In this document: positions 26,220 to 36,039 of the stretch, piece by piece
How positions within the stretch are numbered: position 1 is the stretch's first letter
How the letters are laid out: the number at the start of each line of letters is the position of its first letter
Source: Comamonas suwonensis
GTDB lineage: Bacteria; Pseudomonadota; Gammaproteobacteria; Burkholderiales; Burkholderiaceae_C
DNA: 64,000 bases
Assembly (NCBI RefSeq): GCF_012844455.2
Contig: NZ_JABBCQ020000003.1
Span: 62,001 to 126,000 of the forward strand
Direction of reading: 5' to 3'
Program-made: the position numbers and the translations under genes
The notes under the pieces: generated by a model
The model's database searches: none
Seen by the model: the letters and a program-made list of their open reading frames with translations, nothing else
What the model was told of the DNA's origin: nothing

Positions 26220-28508
26220 TCAGTTCTTGAGCACTTCTACGACGTAGCGACGCTGACCGGTGGCATCTACCTCGACCTCTCGGCCGTGGACATCCGATTC
26301 AAAGCCGGGAATCTGGGCATCCTGCTCTTCGGCAATGCGCAGATAGTTGAAGATGGCGTCGGCTTTCTCGTTGTAAAGCTCGCCGGGCATGATGAGTGGA
26401 ATGCCGGGGGGGTAAGGCACCAGCATGGTCGCGGCAATACGGCCCTTGAGTTCTTTGACTTCCACCTTCTCTACATTGCCTTGCACCAGTTGGTTGTAGG
26501 CTTCGGCGGGAATCATGGCCATATCGGGTTGTTCGACATACATCTCGCGCATGACCTTGGGCACGTTGTGCTGGCGGTTGAACTGGTGCAGACGGTCACA
26601 CAGTTCACGCAGCCCTGTGTCTGCATACACCTGCGGATGACTTGCCACCAGGTCGGGCAGGACCAGCGCCAGTGGCGTGTTCGCCTCATAGTGCTGCTTG
26701 AAGCTCATCAGCTCGGCTACAAGCGTGCCCCATTTGCCCTTGGTGATGCCCATGGAGAAAAGTACCAGCAGCGAGTAGAGGTTGGTCTTTTCCACCACGA
26801 TCCCACGAGACCAGAGGAATTTGCTGACCACGCTGGCAGGTATCCCTTGCTCGCCCATCTTTCCATCCATCTCCAATCCAGGCATGGTCAGCGTGACTTT
26901 GATGGGGTCGATCATCACAAAGTTGTCACTGAGCTGGTCAAAACCATGCCATTTCCCGTCGGGACGCAGTTGCCAGTCCTTGGGCTGAGCCGGTGGAATA
27001 TGGGTTGAGGCTTTCTGCAGATTCTTGGCCACAATTTCCGGCTGCCAGACCTTGAACCACCAGTCTTTCTTGTCCAGATCAGATTCAATCTGCAGCATGG
27101 CGCGGCGAAACGCCAATGATTCGTCGTGCATTTCCTGCACCAGCGACTCTCCTGCCTTGCCCTCCATCATCTTTGAGGCGATATCGCAGGCGGCGATCAC
27201 CGGGTACAGCGGACTGGTCGAGGTGTGCATCATGAAGGCTTCGTTGAAGCGACCCATGTCCAGTTGGCGTTTGCGGCTGTTGCGCACATGGACCATCGAC
27301 GCCTGGGAGAAGGCCGCCAGCAATTTGTGGGTCGAGTGGGTGGTGAAGACGATGGCGTCCTGCTCGCGCGGCTTGCCCTTGGCCATGCCGTAGTAGTGCT
27401 CGTAGAAGGGGTGGAAGGCCGCATAGGCATACCAGGCTTCATCGAAATGCAGATAGTCGACGGCATTGCCTATCTTTTTTGCAATGCTCTCGGCGTTGTA
27501 GCAAAGCCCGTCATAGGTGGAATTGGTGACCACGGCGATGCGCAGCTTGGCCCCGTTCTTGATGGCTTGGGCGGCCAGCGGGTTTTGCGCAATCTTGGCC
27601 TGCATGGCTTTGGGCGAGAACTGATCCTCGCTGATTGGGCCGATGATGCCGTGGGCATTGCGGCTGGGCGAGAAATACACCGGTATGGCGCCGGTCATGA
27701 TCAAGGAGTGCAGCAGGGATTTGTGGCAGTTGCGGTCGACAAACACCACGTCACCGCGCGCCACAGTGCCATGCCAAACAATCTTGTTGGCCGTCGAGGT
27801 GCCGTTGGTGACAAAGAAAGTATGGTCAGCACCGAAGTTCTTGGCGGCCTCGGTTTCGGCCTGGCGTATCGGGCCGCTGTGATCCAGCAGTGAGCCCAGT
27901 TCGGGTACGGAAATGGACAGATCGCTGCGCAGCGTGTTCTCGCCAAAGTACTGGTGAAAGGCCCGGCCCACGGAGGACTTGGTGAAGGCGACGCCACCGG
28001 CATGGCCGGGCGTGTACCAGGAGTAATTGGACTTGGCCGTGTGCTTGATCAGGGCCTTGAAAAACGGCGGCAGCAAATGCTCCATGTACTCGTCGGCGGC
28101 ACGCATCACCTGACGGGCAATAAAGCTCTTGGTGTCTTCGAACAGGTAGAAGTAGCCACGGGCGTACTTCACCAGATTGGTTGGCACTTTTTCCACGGAG
28201 CCGCGCTCGCCGTAGAAGAAGACCGGCAGATGGGGGTGGCGTGCCAGGTTTTCTTCCAGCAGTTGCTGGATTTGCTCAAACTGCTGAGTGGCATCCTGGT
28301 CGGAGTCGATGGAGATCAGCACGGCCGAAGCGGCCAAATAGGTACGTGCTGCCACGCGCGCATCGTCCAGCGTGAGATTGGCCATCACGCGCTGATTGGA
28401 ATTTTCCAGCTCTTCGGCCAATGAGCGAATGATGGTGCCGCGCAGGCGCGGAGACTCAAATTCGCTGTCGATGATGACGGTCGGATAGTCCAGGGCTTTG
28501 AAAAACAT
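26220..28508 (-). CDS. Orn/Lys/Arg decarboxylase, inducible (CadA/AdiA-like) type
   Basis: A 762-residue PLP enzyme, full length for the group. An N-terminal response-regulator-like wing domain (1-130) precedes the aspartate-aminotransferase-fold core with TPGHAGG (about 167), SVPELGSLLDHSGP, FVTNGTSTANK, HFDEAW and the PLP lysine in THSTHKLLAAFSQ (around residue 390). Sequence detail (ISxxELGSLLDHSGP, NEAFMMHTSTSP) recalls lysine/arginine decarboxylases CadA and AdiA rather than ornithine decarboxylase. It removes CO2 from a basic amino acid and consumes a proton. The antiporter gene 48 bp upstream in the same direction should exchange substrate and amine. Which amino acid is used is not settled. 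Confidence 0.92.
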   Translation of the reverse strand: MFFKALDYPTVIIDSEFESPRLRGTIIRSLAEELENSNQRVMANLTLDDARVAARTYLAASAVLISIDSDQDATQQFEQIQQLLEENLARHPHLPVFFYGERGSVEKVPTNLVKYARGYFYLFEDTKSFIARQVMRAADEYMEHLLPPFFKALIKHTAKSNYSWYTPGHAGGVAFTKSSVGRAFHQYFGENTLRSDLSISVPELGSLLDHSGPIRQAETEAAKNFGADHTFFVTNGTSTANKIVWHGTVARGDVVFVDRNCHKSLLHSLIMTGAIPVYFSPSRNAHGIIGPISEDQFSPKAMQAKIAQNPLAAQAIKNGAKLRIAVVTNSTYDGLCYNAESIAKKIGNAVDYLHFDEAWYAYAAFHPFYEHYYGMAKGKPREQDAIVFTTHSTHKLLAAFSQASMVHVRNSRKRQLDMGRFNEAFMMHTSTSPLYPVIAACDIASKMMEGKAGESLVQEMHDESLAFRRAMLQIESDLDKKDWWFKVWQPEIVAKNLQKASTHIPPAQPKDWQLRPDGKWHGFDQLSDNFVMIDPIKVTLTMPGLEMDGKMGEQGIPASVVSKFLWSRGIVVEKTNLYSLLVLFSMGITKGKWGTLVAELMSFKQHYEANTPLALVLPDLVASHPQVYADTGLRELCDRLHQFNRQHNVPKVMREMYVEQPDMAMIPAEAYNQLVQGNVEKVEVKELKGRIAATMLVPYPPGIPLIMPGELYNEKADAIFNYLRIAEEQDAQIPGFESDVHGREVEVDATGQRRYVVEVLKN

Positions 28509-28556
28509 GGTCAGGCTCCGTTGCAGGGGTCGAGGGATGGAAAGGAGGGAAGGGTT

Positions 28557-29894
28557 TCAGACTGGCTTGCCGGCGGCGGCTGCGCGCTCTTGGTCCAGGC
28601 GCAGCATGCGGGTGCTCACAAAGCCGTAGAGCGTGAAGCCGAAGATGGTCGCCACGCCGCCTAGCAGCAGGGCTTCGGTGCCCGAGCTGTAGAGGGCCAG
28701 ATAGCTGTAGGCTGCCGCCACCCAGGAGATGATGTTGACCATCAAGGCCTTTTTGGGAGGTACACCGGCCACTTTTTGGATGGTCATCAGCGCAGCCATG
28801 GACAGCACATAGGGCACTAGATTCGTGACAACGGCCAGGTTCGTCAGGGTGTCGAACTGCTTGGTCAGATCGGGGCTGATGGTCAGCAAGGCCAGACCGG
28901 TCTGGGCTGCCAGCAAAATCAGCATGGCCACGATGGGTGTGCCGGCCTTGTTGACCTTGGCAAAGATGGGCAGGAAATAGCCAGTGTCGGCCGAGCTCTT
29001 GAACACTTGAGCGATGGTGAATTGCCAGCCCAGCAGCGAGCCAATGCAGGCCAGCACCATCAGGCCCATGATGATTTGGCCCACCAGCGGAGTGAACATG
29101 TGGGCGAACACCAGGCCAAACGGGGCCGTGGATGCTGCCAGGTCGGGGTTGGAGACAATGCCGGCCATGACATTGGTCGAAGCGATGTAGATCACGGCGG
29201 CACCAATCGTCCCACCGAGCACAGCAATCGGGACGTTCTTTTCGGGGTTCTCTACCGCATCGGAGTTGGCGCAGGCCGATTCCATACCCAGAAAAGCCCA
29301 CAACGTGATTGCCACCGAAGAGCTAGCAGCTTGGAAGTACGACAAGCCATGTGGATTCCATGCTTCGGCATAGGTGCTAGGACTGAACCAGAACCAGCCA
29401 AAGGTGGAGACGCCGACCACCGGCAAAATAACGCCCCAGACGGTGACGCTACCGATTTTGCCAGTGATGCCTGCTCCGCCGAAGTTGGCGAAGGTGGTAA
29501 TCCATAGCAAAGCAATCGTCGTCAGACCGACCCCCATGGGGCTGAGCTTCAAGCCGAAAAGCTCAGTCATATAACCGACCGCCGTGATGCCAATGGCAAC
29601 ATTGGCAATCAGCAGTGAGGCACCATAGGTGTAATTAACCAGGTAGTTTCCGGAGCGGCCAAATGCGTATTCGGCGTATCCACCCATACCGCCAGATTTA
29701 CGGCTCAACATGCCGCATTGGGCAAAACAATAAGCAAGAGCCAGTGAGCCTGTGGCTGTCACCAGCCAGGACAGAATGGAGATCGCCCCGACTTCTGCCA
29801 ATTTGGTGGGTAGCAGCACAATGCCAGAGCCCAGCATATTGACCACGGTAAGCATGGTGAGCTGCACCACGGTCATTTTTTTGCCTTGAGTCAT
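28557..29894 (-). CDS. potE: Basic amino acid/polyamine antiporter (PotE-like)
   Basis: A 445-residue APC-family transporter with about 12 helices. It follows remembered E. coli PotE closely along its length: VVQLTMLTVVNMLGSGI, PTKLAEVGAISILSWLVTA, SRKSGGMGGYAEYAFG, LWAFLGMESACANSDAVENPE and SLLGWQFTIAQVFKSS. PotE exchanges ornithine for putrescine; related CadB exchanges lysine for cadaverine. It is first in a two-gene operon with the decarboxylase, forming a proton-consuming decarboxylation/antiport cycle. AGAGGG sits six bases before the ATG. The assignment to putrescine rather than cadaverine or agmatine is inference. Confidence 0.85.
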   Translation of the reverse strand: MTQGKKMTVVQLTMLTVVNMLGSGIVLLPTKLAEVGAISILSWLVTATGSLALAYCFAQCGMLSRKSGGMGGYAEYAFGRSGNYLVNYTYGASLLIANVAIGITAVGYMTELFGLKLSPMGVGLTTIALLWITTFANFGGAGITGKIGSVTVWGVILPVVGVSTFGWFWFSPSTYAEAWNPHGLSYFQAASSSVAITLWAFLGMESACANSDAVENPEKNVPIAVLGGTIGAAVIYIASTNVMAGIVSNPDLAASTAPFGLVFAHMFTPLVGQIIMGLMVLACIGSLLGWQFTIAQVFKSSADTGYFLPIFAKVNKAGTPIVAMLILLAAQTGLALLTISPDLTKQFDTLTNLAVVTNLVPYVLSMAALMTIQKVAGVPPKKALMVNIISWVAAAYSYLALYSSGTEALLLGGVATIFGFTLYGFVSTRMLRLDQERAAAAGKPV

Positions 29895-30567
29895 ATTTTC
29901 CCTCTTGGACCTTAGTTGAAAAACCTGGTGGGTTTCAGATAAAGCGGAGTTGGGTAGCGATCTGTGGATCGTGCCTAAGTATCTGCGTCTCTTCGGTATG
30001 TTGGTGAAGACGCTTAAAGATAAGAAGCCTTATTGATGCCTGTTTTGCTTGAAATCAAAAGGTTCTCACGAAAATTCTGATTTCTCCCATCGTTGAAAAG
30101 ACTGAAGTCAATCTACCAAAATACAATTGTTTTTCAAGAATTAACTTTTATTAAAAAGTTCTTTTCCTGCTTTTGAAATATTTGCTTGACTTGGATAGCA
30201 TTGCTCGCAATAAAAAAGCGAAGCAGCGGCGTATCAGGGGTTGTATTCGTTGGTGCGGATGCCTCCCTTCCCTGCATCGTGTGCACTGAACAGTTCCGAG
30301 TCATCGTCTGAAGTCTTGATGCGCAAGAGGCTGTCATGGGCCATGCTGTGATTGCAGTTGACACCGCCAAGAAGGCAGGGAAGTCGGGTGAAGGCTACAA
30401 GAGCGGCTACCAGACACACTTACTTCAGAAGGTGAAGTAAGCACAGGTGATTTCGGCTTGTGCACCTTCAGATACCGTTGACTGGGCTCATGCGTATGAA
30501 GGGCGATACAGCACATTTTTTCCCCTCAGTTACCAGCGATATATGTTTCATGGCCGACCGCTGTAAG
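29895..30567. other. Gene-poor region upstream of antiporter
   Basis: AT-rich sequence near 30050-30180 probably holds the antiporter promoter. Only fragments of reading frames occur. One on the plus strand (about 30335-30439) reads MGHAVIAVDTAKKAGKSGEG and ends in QTHLLQKVK; I cannot identify it and it may be a relic or chance. Confidence 0.45.
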
Positions 30568-30864
30568 AACGTGTTCAAAGTTTTCTGAGTAAAGCACCGA
30601 GACAGCCTGCTGGATGAACTGCAAGCGGGCGTTGAATAGCAGCTCGCAGTTCCTCAATAACTACCTGCTCTTTTCCAGTAACGCAAAACTGAGCTTGACG
30701 CTCCAATGCTTAGGCATGATCTTGAAACTATGAAATTCACTGCTCATGGGCGCTCTCTTTAAAAGAGCAATTGATGCTCGTAAATTGTTCGCGACGGATA
30801 TCGCGAGGACGATTTTTTTTACGACCTGAGCTTCTCCTATATCAGGCAAGACTTTGAATAGGTT
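30568..30864 (-). mobile_element. Internally deleted IS5-family element (MITE-like relic)
   Basis: Imperfect terminal inverted repeats share TTCAAAGT: left AACGTGTTCAAAGTTTTC (from 30568) and right AACCTATTCAAAGTCTTG (minus strand from 30864). Inside, on the minus strand, are both ends of an IS5/IS4-type transposase: RPRDIRREQF near the start (IS N-termini read RDISREQF) and FHSFKIMPKHWSVKLSFALLEKSR followed by stop, NCELLFNARLQFI (full transposases read F-x-V-x-P-x-RW-V-V-E-R-S-FAWLEKCRR...NCERKLNTSLQF). Frames are shifted and about 700 bp of the gene is absent. It is non-autonomous or dead. Confidence 0.65.
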
Positions 30865-30996
30865 ATTGGATGCTTCTTTGCATGACGCTGTCTTTCAAAG
30901 GCCGTATCTTCTGGCCGTGAGTTGCTGCGGCTTGTCACTTTTGGTTCCGGCATGCACACTAAAAACAGTGCGTATGTTGCATCTTCTGGAGTCTCT

Positions 30997-31992
30997 GTGA
31001 ATCCACTTACTGCCCGGCGACTCGCCTTGACAGGCCTCGCCGCCCTGTCTGCAACTGCCGCTCAAGCCCAAACTGGATCGTTGCAGATCTACGGCCGCAT
31101 TAACGCTTCGGTCGAGCGGTTCAAGATCGGCGATCAGCCGGTTGTCTTCGGCTTGCGCGACAACGACTCGCTATTTGGCTTGCGCGGAGAAGAAGATCTG
31201 GGCGGAAATTTGCGCGCCGGCTTTGTGCTTGAAGGCGGCGTAGCGGTGGATCGCGGCGCGATCAGCAGTGACGGCTTTTTTGGGCGCAAGAGCGAAGTCA
31301 ACCTCAGCGGGCGCTTTGGCATGCTGCGCTTGGGCACGCTGATCAGCGAGGCCTACTATGCCACCGCCGACCGCGTGAACCCGCACAACTACGACACCGG
31401 AGCCTCGGCCGACGCCCTGTATGCCTATGTGTCCAATGGCAAAAACCATATCTCATGGCGCCTACCGTCCTGGCAGCGATTGACGGTGGAAGTCGGAACC
31501 AGCTTGCACGAAAAAACCGCCAACCCACCCAAGAATGCCTGGGACCTGGCCGCCAACTTCGACTTAGGAGACTGGTCGTTTGGCCTGGGCTATGACCAGT
31601 GGGGGACTGCGCGCCAAGCCACGTTGCGGGCCAATTACCATATCGGTGCCTGGATGTTTGGGGCTTACCACCAGCACAGCCGCAACTGGGATACCGTGCT
31701 TTATGCGGTAGACCCTACACGCGGCAGCCACCGCACCACGCGTGTCGCGGCCATGTACACCACCGGAGCCAACGAGCTCCATGTGAATATAGGTCGTGCC
31801 AGCGCCGCTGACCACAGGCCTGAGAGTCAGGCCCTGCAATGGACCCTGGCCTATAACTACAACTTCAGCCAGCGCACCAAGGTCTTTGCGCTCTACACCC
31901 GCATACACAATGGTGCGCAGGCCAGTTACCGCACGGGCGAGCCGGGCGTCAGCTTTCATTCCTTTGCACTGGGCATACGACAGTTCTTCTGA
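30997..31992 (+). CDS. Gram-negative porin (outer-membrane beta barrel)
   Basis: GTG at 30997 with GGAG six bases upstream gives a 331-residue precursor with a signal peptide ending AQA-QT. The mature protein opens with SLQIYGRINASVERF, has the family GLRGEEDLGGNLRAGFVLEGG stretch, alternating beta strands with short turns, and ends in an aromatic FF, the outer-membrane insertion signal. This is the betaproteobacterial Porin_4/general-porin layout, slightly shorter than usual (about 340-380). A trimeric diffusion channel is expected. It converges on the selenocysteine gene cluster; no functional tie is evident, though formate uptake is conceivable. Confidence 0.88.
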   Translation: MNPLTARRLALTGLAALSATAAQAQTGSLQIYGRINASVERFKIGDQPVVFGLRDNDSLFGLRGEEDLGGNLRAGFVLEGGVAVDRGAISSDGFFGRKSEVNLSGRFGMLRLGTLISEAYYATADRVNPHNYDTGASADALYAYVSNGKNHISWRLPSWQRLTVEVGTSLHEKTANPPKNAWDLAANFDLGDWSFGLGYDQWGTARQATLRANYHIGAWMFGAYHQHSRNWDTVLYAVDPTRGSHRTTRVAAMYTTGANELHVNIGRASAADHRPESQALQWTLAYNYNFSQRTKVFALYTRIHNGAQASYRTGEPGVSFHSFALGIRQFF

Positions 31993-32204
31993 GCGGATTG
32001 ACTCATTGAAGGTCCAAGGCGATTCGCCCATCTGGCGGGACCGGGACATGCTGCGGCTCGCATGCATCTAATCTGAACCGATTCACCGAGCTGGGTCTCT
32101 AAAAAACGGTGACCATGGATCGCTACGTCTGGGTGGGGAAAAGCTCGGCTCAGTGGGAGTTGTGCAACAAAGCCTTTTGGTGCATCACCCAAGCGTGGTT
32201 TGGG

Positions 32205-32300
32205 TGGCGGAAAGCAGCTGGAGTCGAACCAACCCGGGAGCGGCTGACGCCCCCCACCGGGTTTGAAGCCCGGCCGCGCCACCGGGCACGATTGCCTTCC
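32205..32300 (-). tRNA. selC: tRNA-Sec (anticodon UCA)
   Basis: The 96-nt minus-strand sequence starts GGAAGGCA and ends TGCTTTCC-G-CCA, an eight-base-pair acceptor stem with one G-U pair, unique to tRNA-Sec. The anticodon arm GGGC-TTCAAA-CCC has anticodon TCA (complement of 32264-32266). A long variable arm and GGTTCGACTCC T-arm follow, and CCA is encoded. It aligns along its length with remembered E. coli selC. It inserts selenocysteine at UGA in the formate dehydrogenase mRNA. It lies 183 bp downstream of selB, possibly co-transcribed. Confidence 0.97.
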
Positions 32301-32483
32301 TTTCAGGCAAGAGATGCAGTCGCAACTCTTGTAGAAGATAGAGGACTGATTGTAGCCAGCAATTGCATGACTGTTGGCACCTTTGTTGACATAGCCCCGC
32401 GCTACATGCCTTTTAATCCATTATCAATTTGATAGTGCAAACTGCAGGTGCTGCCTGGGCTGCAGGCCTGTGGAGCATTTGGT

Positions 32484-34409
32484 TCAATGCGTTGCGCTTT
32501 TCCATTGCACATCGGGGCGCAGCAGGTGGGCGTCACGTACGCGGCGCGTGTAGCCTATGCGGTCGAAGAACTCGAGGATCTGAATGGCGCGCTTGCGGCC
32601 AAGACCTGTGGCGTCTCGGAAGGCACTGGCTTCCACTTCACCATTGCGGGTTTGCGCCGCGATGTCCGTGGTCAAGGCTGCCAGCTCATCCATGCGGGCT
32701 GGTGCATAGAACAAGTCCTTGACGACCTGAAACAGCAAACCTTGGCGGGAGAGCTTTTTCAGCAGCTGGCGCACCACTTCTTCACCCGCACTGTGGTCGC
32801 GGGCCAAGTCGCGTACCCAGGGTGGGTCGAAGCGGGCTGCAGCGATGGCGGGCAGCAGTTGCTCGGCCAAGGCTTGCTCGGCGCTGCTGAGCTGGATGGT
32901 GTGCTGCGGCAGGTGCAGCCAAGCGCCTGTGCTGCTGAGCTGTTTTTGTGCCAGCAGCGCATCGACGAGACCTTGATAAAGCGCGTCGTAGCCAGAATTT
33001 TGCAGGCCGGGCAGAGCCATGCGGCGCAGACGCGCGGCGTTGACACCGGGCTCATCCGGGGATTTTTCGTGAAAGCGGGAAAGACTCTCCACCACCTGTG
33101 TTTGCAACTGCTGCCAGCGCTGCTCACCCAGTACCAGTGCATCGCCATTGGCGACGGGCAGCTGGATGGTGTGGGCAATGGTGGTGTCATTCAGCGCATG
33201 GCCGCTGAGGCGCATGAGTTGCGAGCGGGCAATGCCGTGTGGGGCTTGCGCCACTAATGCTGTGAAGTCATGGCGCGTGATGAGCTGTTCCATGGCGTCG
33301 AGGTAGGCCATGCGCTCTGGGCTGCGGCGCTTGCGGGCAGGGGCGTAGGGGTCAAGAATCATGCCGCCCGCGATGGTGTGGCTGGCTTGGGCGTTACGCA
33401 GAATCAGGCGGTCGCCGGGGAGGGTGAAGACGGGTGCATCCAGCACCAGTTGCACGCGTGCCTCGGTACCCGGTTCTATGGATTCGTCTTGCAGCAGGGC
33501 GACATGAGCGGTGGTGCGCTTGGTTCCCAGATGAATATGCACGGGCGTCCATTGCGCAAGGGCCGGGGCTTCGCGGAGCAGGTGCAGATGGATGTCCAGA
33601 CGATCCGTGGCCTGCAGCAGGCGTGGGTCAAGGATCCAGTCGCCGCGTTCGATATCTTCTTTGGCAAGGCCTGCGATGTTGAGGGCGCATCGCTGACCGG
33701 CGACGCCAATGTTGCTGCTCTGGTTTTGTGCATGAATACTGCGTATACGCACGGACTGGCCGCTGGCCGAGTGCACCAGCGTATCGCCCACTTTGACTTG
33801 GCCATTGAAGACGGTACCGGTGACCACGGTACCCTGACCGGGCAGGGTAAACACGCGGTCAACGGCGAGTCTGAACAGGCCATCTTGCGGACGTGCACTC
33901 ATCATCTGGGCTTGCACATGCAGGTGGTCGCGCAGCGCCTGCACGCCTGCGTTGCCGGGCTGGGCAGCGTTGGTTTCAAAGATGGGACTGTCGGCCAGCG
34001 CGGTGACGGCGAGGATGGCTGCGATTTCACGGCGGACATCGGCCAAGCGCTGGGGCAGAACGCGGTCGGCCTTGGTGAGCGCTACGGTGCCCTGCTTGAC
34101 GCCCAGCAGTTGCAGAATTTCAAGGTGCTCTATGGTCTGGGGCATCACGCCGTCATCGGCGGCGACGACGAGCAGGGCATGGTCAATGCCCACGGCCCCT
34201 GCGGCCATGGTGTGCACGAATTTTTCATGGCCAGGTACGTCGATGATGCCCAGCACATCGCCATTGGGCAGGGGGCTGTAGGCATAGCCCAGCTCGATGG
34301 AAATGCCGCGGGCTTTCTCTTCCTTGAGGCGGTCAGTTTCCACGCCGGTGAGGGCGCGAACCAATGTGGTTTTGCCGTGGTCGATATGGCCTGCGGTTCC
34401 GATAATCAT
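32484..34409 (-). CDS. selB: Selenocysteine-specific translation elongation factor
   Basis: A 641-residue GTPase. G-domain motifs: GHIDHGKT (7-14), DVPGHE (about 58-63) and TKAD (about 113-116). EF-Tu-like domains 2 and 3 follow ([14 protein letters not shown]), then a C-terminal string of winged helices, ending in [25 protein letters not shown], which bind the SECIS hairpin. Length is normal (E. coli 614). SelB carries Sec-tRNA to the ribosome at SECIS-tagged UGA codons. It lies 60 bp after selA, the gap being filled by a palindromic repeat, and precedes selC. Confidence 0.97.
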   Translation of the reverse strand: MIIGTAGHIDHGKTTLVRALTGVETDRLKEEKARGISIELGYAYSPLPNGDVLGIIDVPGHEKFVHTMAAGAVGIDHALLVVAADDGVMPQTIEHLEILQLLGVKQGTVALTKADRVLPQRLADVRREIAAILAVTALADSPIFETNAAQPGNAGVQALRDHLHVQAQMMSARPQDGLFRLAVDRVFTLPGQGTVVTGTVFNGQVKVGDTLVHSASGQSVRIRSIHAQNQSSNIGVAGQRCALNIAGLAKEDIERGDWILDPRLLQATDRLDIHLHLLREAPALAQWTPVHIHLGTKRTTAHVALLQDESIEPGTEARVQLVLDAPVFTLPGDRLILRNAQASHTIAGGMILDPYAPARKRRSPERMAYLDAMEQLITRHDFTALVAQAPHGIARSQLMRLSGHALNDTTIAHTIQLPVANGDALVLGEQRWQQLQTQVVESLSRFHEKSPDEPGVNAARLRRMALPGLQNSGYDALYQGLVDALLAQKQLSSTGAWLHLPQHTIQLSSAEQALAEQLLPAIAAARFDPPWVRDLARDHSAGEEVVRQLLKKLSRQGLLFQVVKDLFYAPARMDELAALTTDIAAQTRNGEVEASAFRDATGLGRKRAIQILEFFDRIGYTRRVRDAHLLRPDVQWKSATH

Positions 34410-34423
34410 GAGTGTCAGTCTTA

Positions 34424-34473
34424 TTTTGATAGCTGCTAGCGCTTATAAATAAAGCGCTGCAAGGCATTTTTAT
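34424..34473. repeat. Dispersed palindrome copy between selA and selB
   Basis: TTTTGATAGCTGCTAGCGCTT leads into an imperfect inverted copy (AAAGCGCTGCAAGGC) and a T-rich tail. It fills the selA-selB gap and overlaps the last bases of selA. Related copies occur at 49058, 51117 and 61975. Confidence 0.6.
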
Positions 34474-35948
34474 ATAAAGTTCTCAGTGGGCGCAGGCCCA
34501 GAGCTGTTTCCAGCCAGTTGTGCAAGCTGATCGACAAACAGGGCTTGCGCAGCACTTTCAAGACAGCGCAGGTCCAGCCAGAAAGCGTCGTCATGCAGGC
34601 GGCCAATCACAGGGCGGGGCAGAGCGCGAAAGCGTGCTTCGAGCTGGGTCAGCTGGCGGCCTGCCTGCTTGCCACTTGCCGGATACATCTTCAGGCCAAA
34701 GCTGGGCAGGTTTTCAACGGGAAGGGCGCCGCTGCCAATCTGGCTGTTCATGGCGGCAGTTTCCACCACAAAGCCTTGTCCCAGCGCTTGCTGCAGCAGC
34801 GGCAGCAAGTATTCAGCCTGCGCCTGCATGTCGTCTGCCTTGCGGGTGAAGAGGCGCAGCGTGGTCAGCTCTTCAGCCAGTTTTTCGGGATGGAGGTACA
34901 GGCGTAGCGTGGGCTCCAGCGCGGCCAGCGTGATCTTGCCGACTCTCAGGGCGCGTTTGAGGGGGTTCTTCTTGATCTGAGCAATTAACTCCTTCTTGCC
35001 CACGATGATGCCGGCCTGAGGGCCGCCCAGCAGTTTGTCGCCGCTGAAGGTGACGATGTCGGCGCCAGACTCTACGGTCTCGCGCACGGTCACTTCATAG
35101 GGTAGGCCCCAGTCGCGCATGTCGATCAGGGTGCCGCTGCCCAGGTCCACGATCATGGGCAGTTGGTGGTCGTGCGCAATACGTGCCACATCGGCGTCGC
35201 TGACGGCCTTGGTAAAACCGGTGATGGCGTAGTTGCTGCAATGCACCTTCATCAGCGCGCCGGTGTGCTCGCCGATAGCGCCGGTGTAGTCTTTCTCGTG
35301 TGTGCGGTTGGTGGTGCCGACTTCGATCAGTTTGGCGCCCGCGCGGGTCATCACGTCAGGGATGCGGAAAGCGCCGCCAATCTCTACCAGCTCGCCGCGC
35401 GATACGATGACTTCTTTGCCCAAGGCCATGGTGGACAGCACCAGCAGCACGGCGGCGGCATTGTTGTTGACGACGGTTGCGGCTTCTGCGCCGGTCAGCT
35501 CGCAGATCAGCGACTCGACCAGATCATCGCGGTCGCCGCGGCTACCGTCTTGCAAGTCGTATTCAAGGTTGGCGGGGGAACTCATGGCCTGCACCACGGC
35601 ATCAATGGCGGCCTGCGGCAGCAGGGCTCGGCCCAGATTGGTGTGCAGCACGGTGCCGGTGAGGTTGAGCACCGGTTGCAGGCGCGGCGCAAAGCGGGCC
35701 TGCAGCTGACGGTGAGTACTTTGCACAATGCTGGTGAGGTTGGCTTGCACGGGCTGACCGGGTTGATCGGCTGAACCCAGCAATTGCTGGCGCAACTGCG
35801 TGAGTACGGTGCGGGTGGCCGTGGTGCAGGCGTCCAGTCCGTAGGCTTCGCGCAGCGGCTGCATTTCAGCGACCAGCAAAACCTTGTCCACGGCGGGCAG
35901 CTGTGAGGGGTGCGAAATTTCGGCGGAGGTCGCTGCGGTGGTGCTCAT
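34470..35948 (-). CDS. selA: L-seryl-tRNA(Sec) selenium transferase
   Basis: A 492-residue PLP enzyme that converts seryl-tRNA-Sec to selenocysteinyl-tRNA-Sec using selenophosphate. It has the SelA N-terminal domain (PAVDKVLL near the start), the LNLTGTVLHTNLGRALLP stretch, VVNNNAAAVLLVL, and the PLP-binding lysine in FSGDKLLGGPQAG (around residue 300). Length is slightly above E. coli SelA (463) because of a short C-terminal tail. It forms a likely operon with selB and follows fdhE by 91 bp with a weak terminator hairpin between. SelD (selenophosphate synthase) is not in the window. Confidence 0.97.
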   Translation of the reverse strand: MSTTAATSAEISHPSQLPAVDKVLLVAEMQPLREAYGLDACTTATRTVLTQLRQQLLGSADQPGQPVQANLTSIVQSTHRQLQARFAPRLQPVLNLTGTVLHTNLGRALLPQAAIDAVVQAMSSPANLEYDLQDGSRGDRDDLVESLICELTGAEAATVVNNNAAAVLLVLSTMALGKEVIVSRGELVEIGGAFRIPDVMTRAGAKLIEVGTTNRTHEKDYTGAIGEHTGALMKVHCSNYAITGFTKAVSDADVARIAHDHQLPMIVDLGSGTLIDMRDWGLPYEVTVRETVESGADIVTFSGDKLLGGPQAGIIVGKKELIAQIKKNPLKRALRVGKITLAALEPTLRLYLHPEKLAEELTTLRLFTRKADDMQAQAEYLLPLLQQALGQGFVVETAAMNSQIGSGALPVENLPSFGLKMYPASGKQAGRQLTQLEARFRALPRPVIGRLHDDAFWLDLRCLESAAQALFVDQLAQLAGNSSGPAPTENFI

Positions 35949-35978
35949 GGACGGGATGTTTTGAATCTCTGGATATGG

Positions 35979-36009
35979 AAAAGGCGGCAGGTACCAGCCC
36001 TGCCGCCTT
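35979..36009 (-). terminator. Hairpin between fdhE and selA
   Basis: Arms AAGGCGGCAGG (35981-35991) and CCTGCCGCCTT (35999-36009) form a perfect 11-bp stem with a 7-nt loop, followed on the minus strand by T4. It may terminate or attenuate fdhE transcription before selA. Confidence 0.65.
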
Positions 36010-36039
36010 CATTATGGTGGCGGTTGGCCTTGGGTAGAC

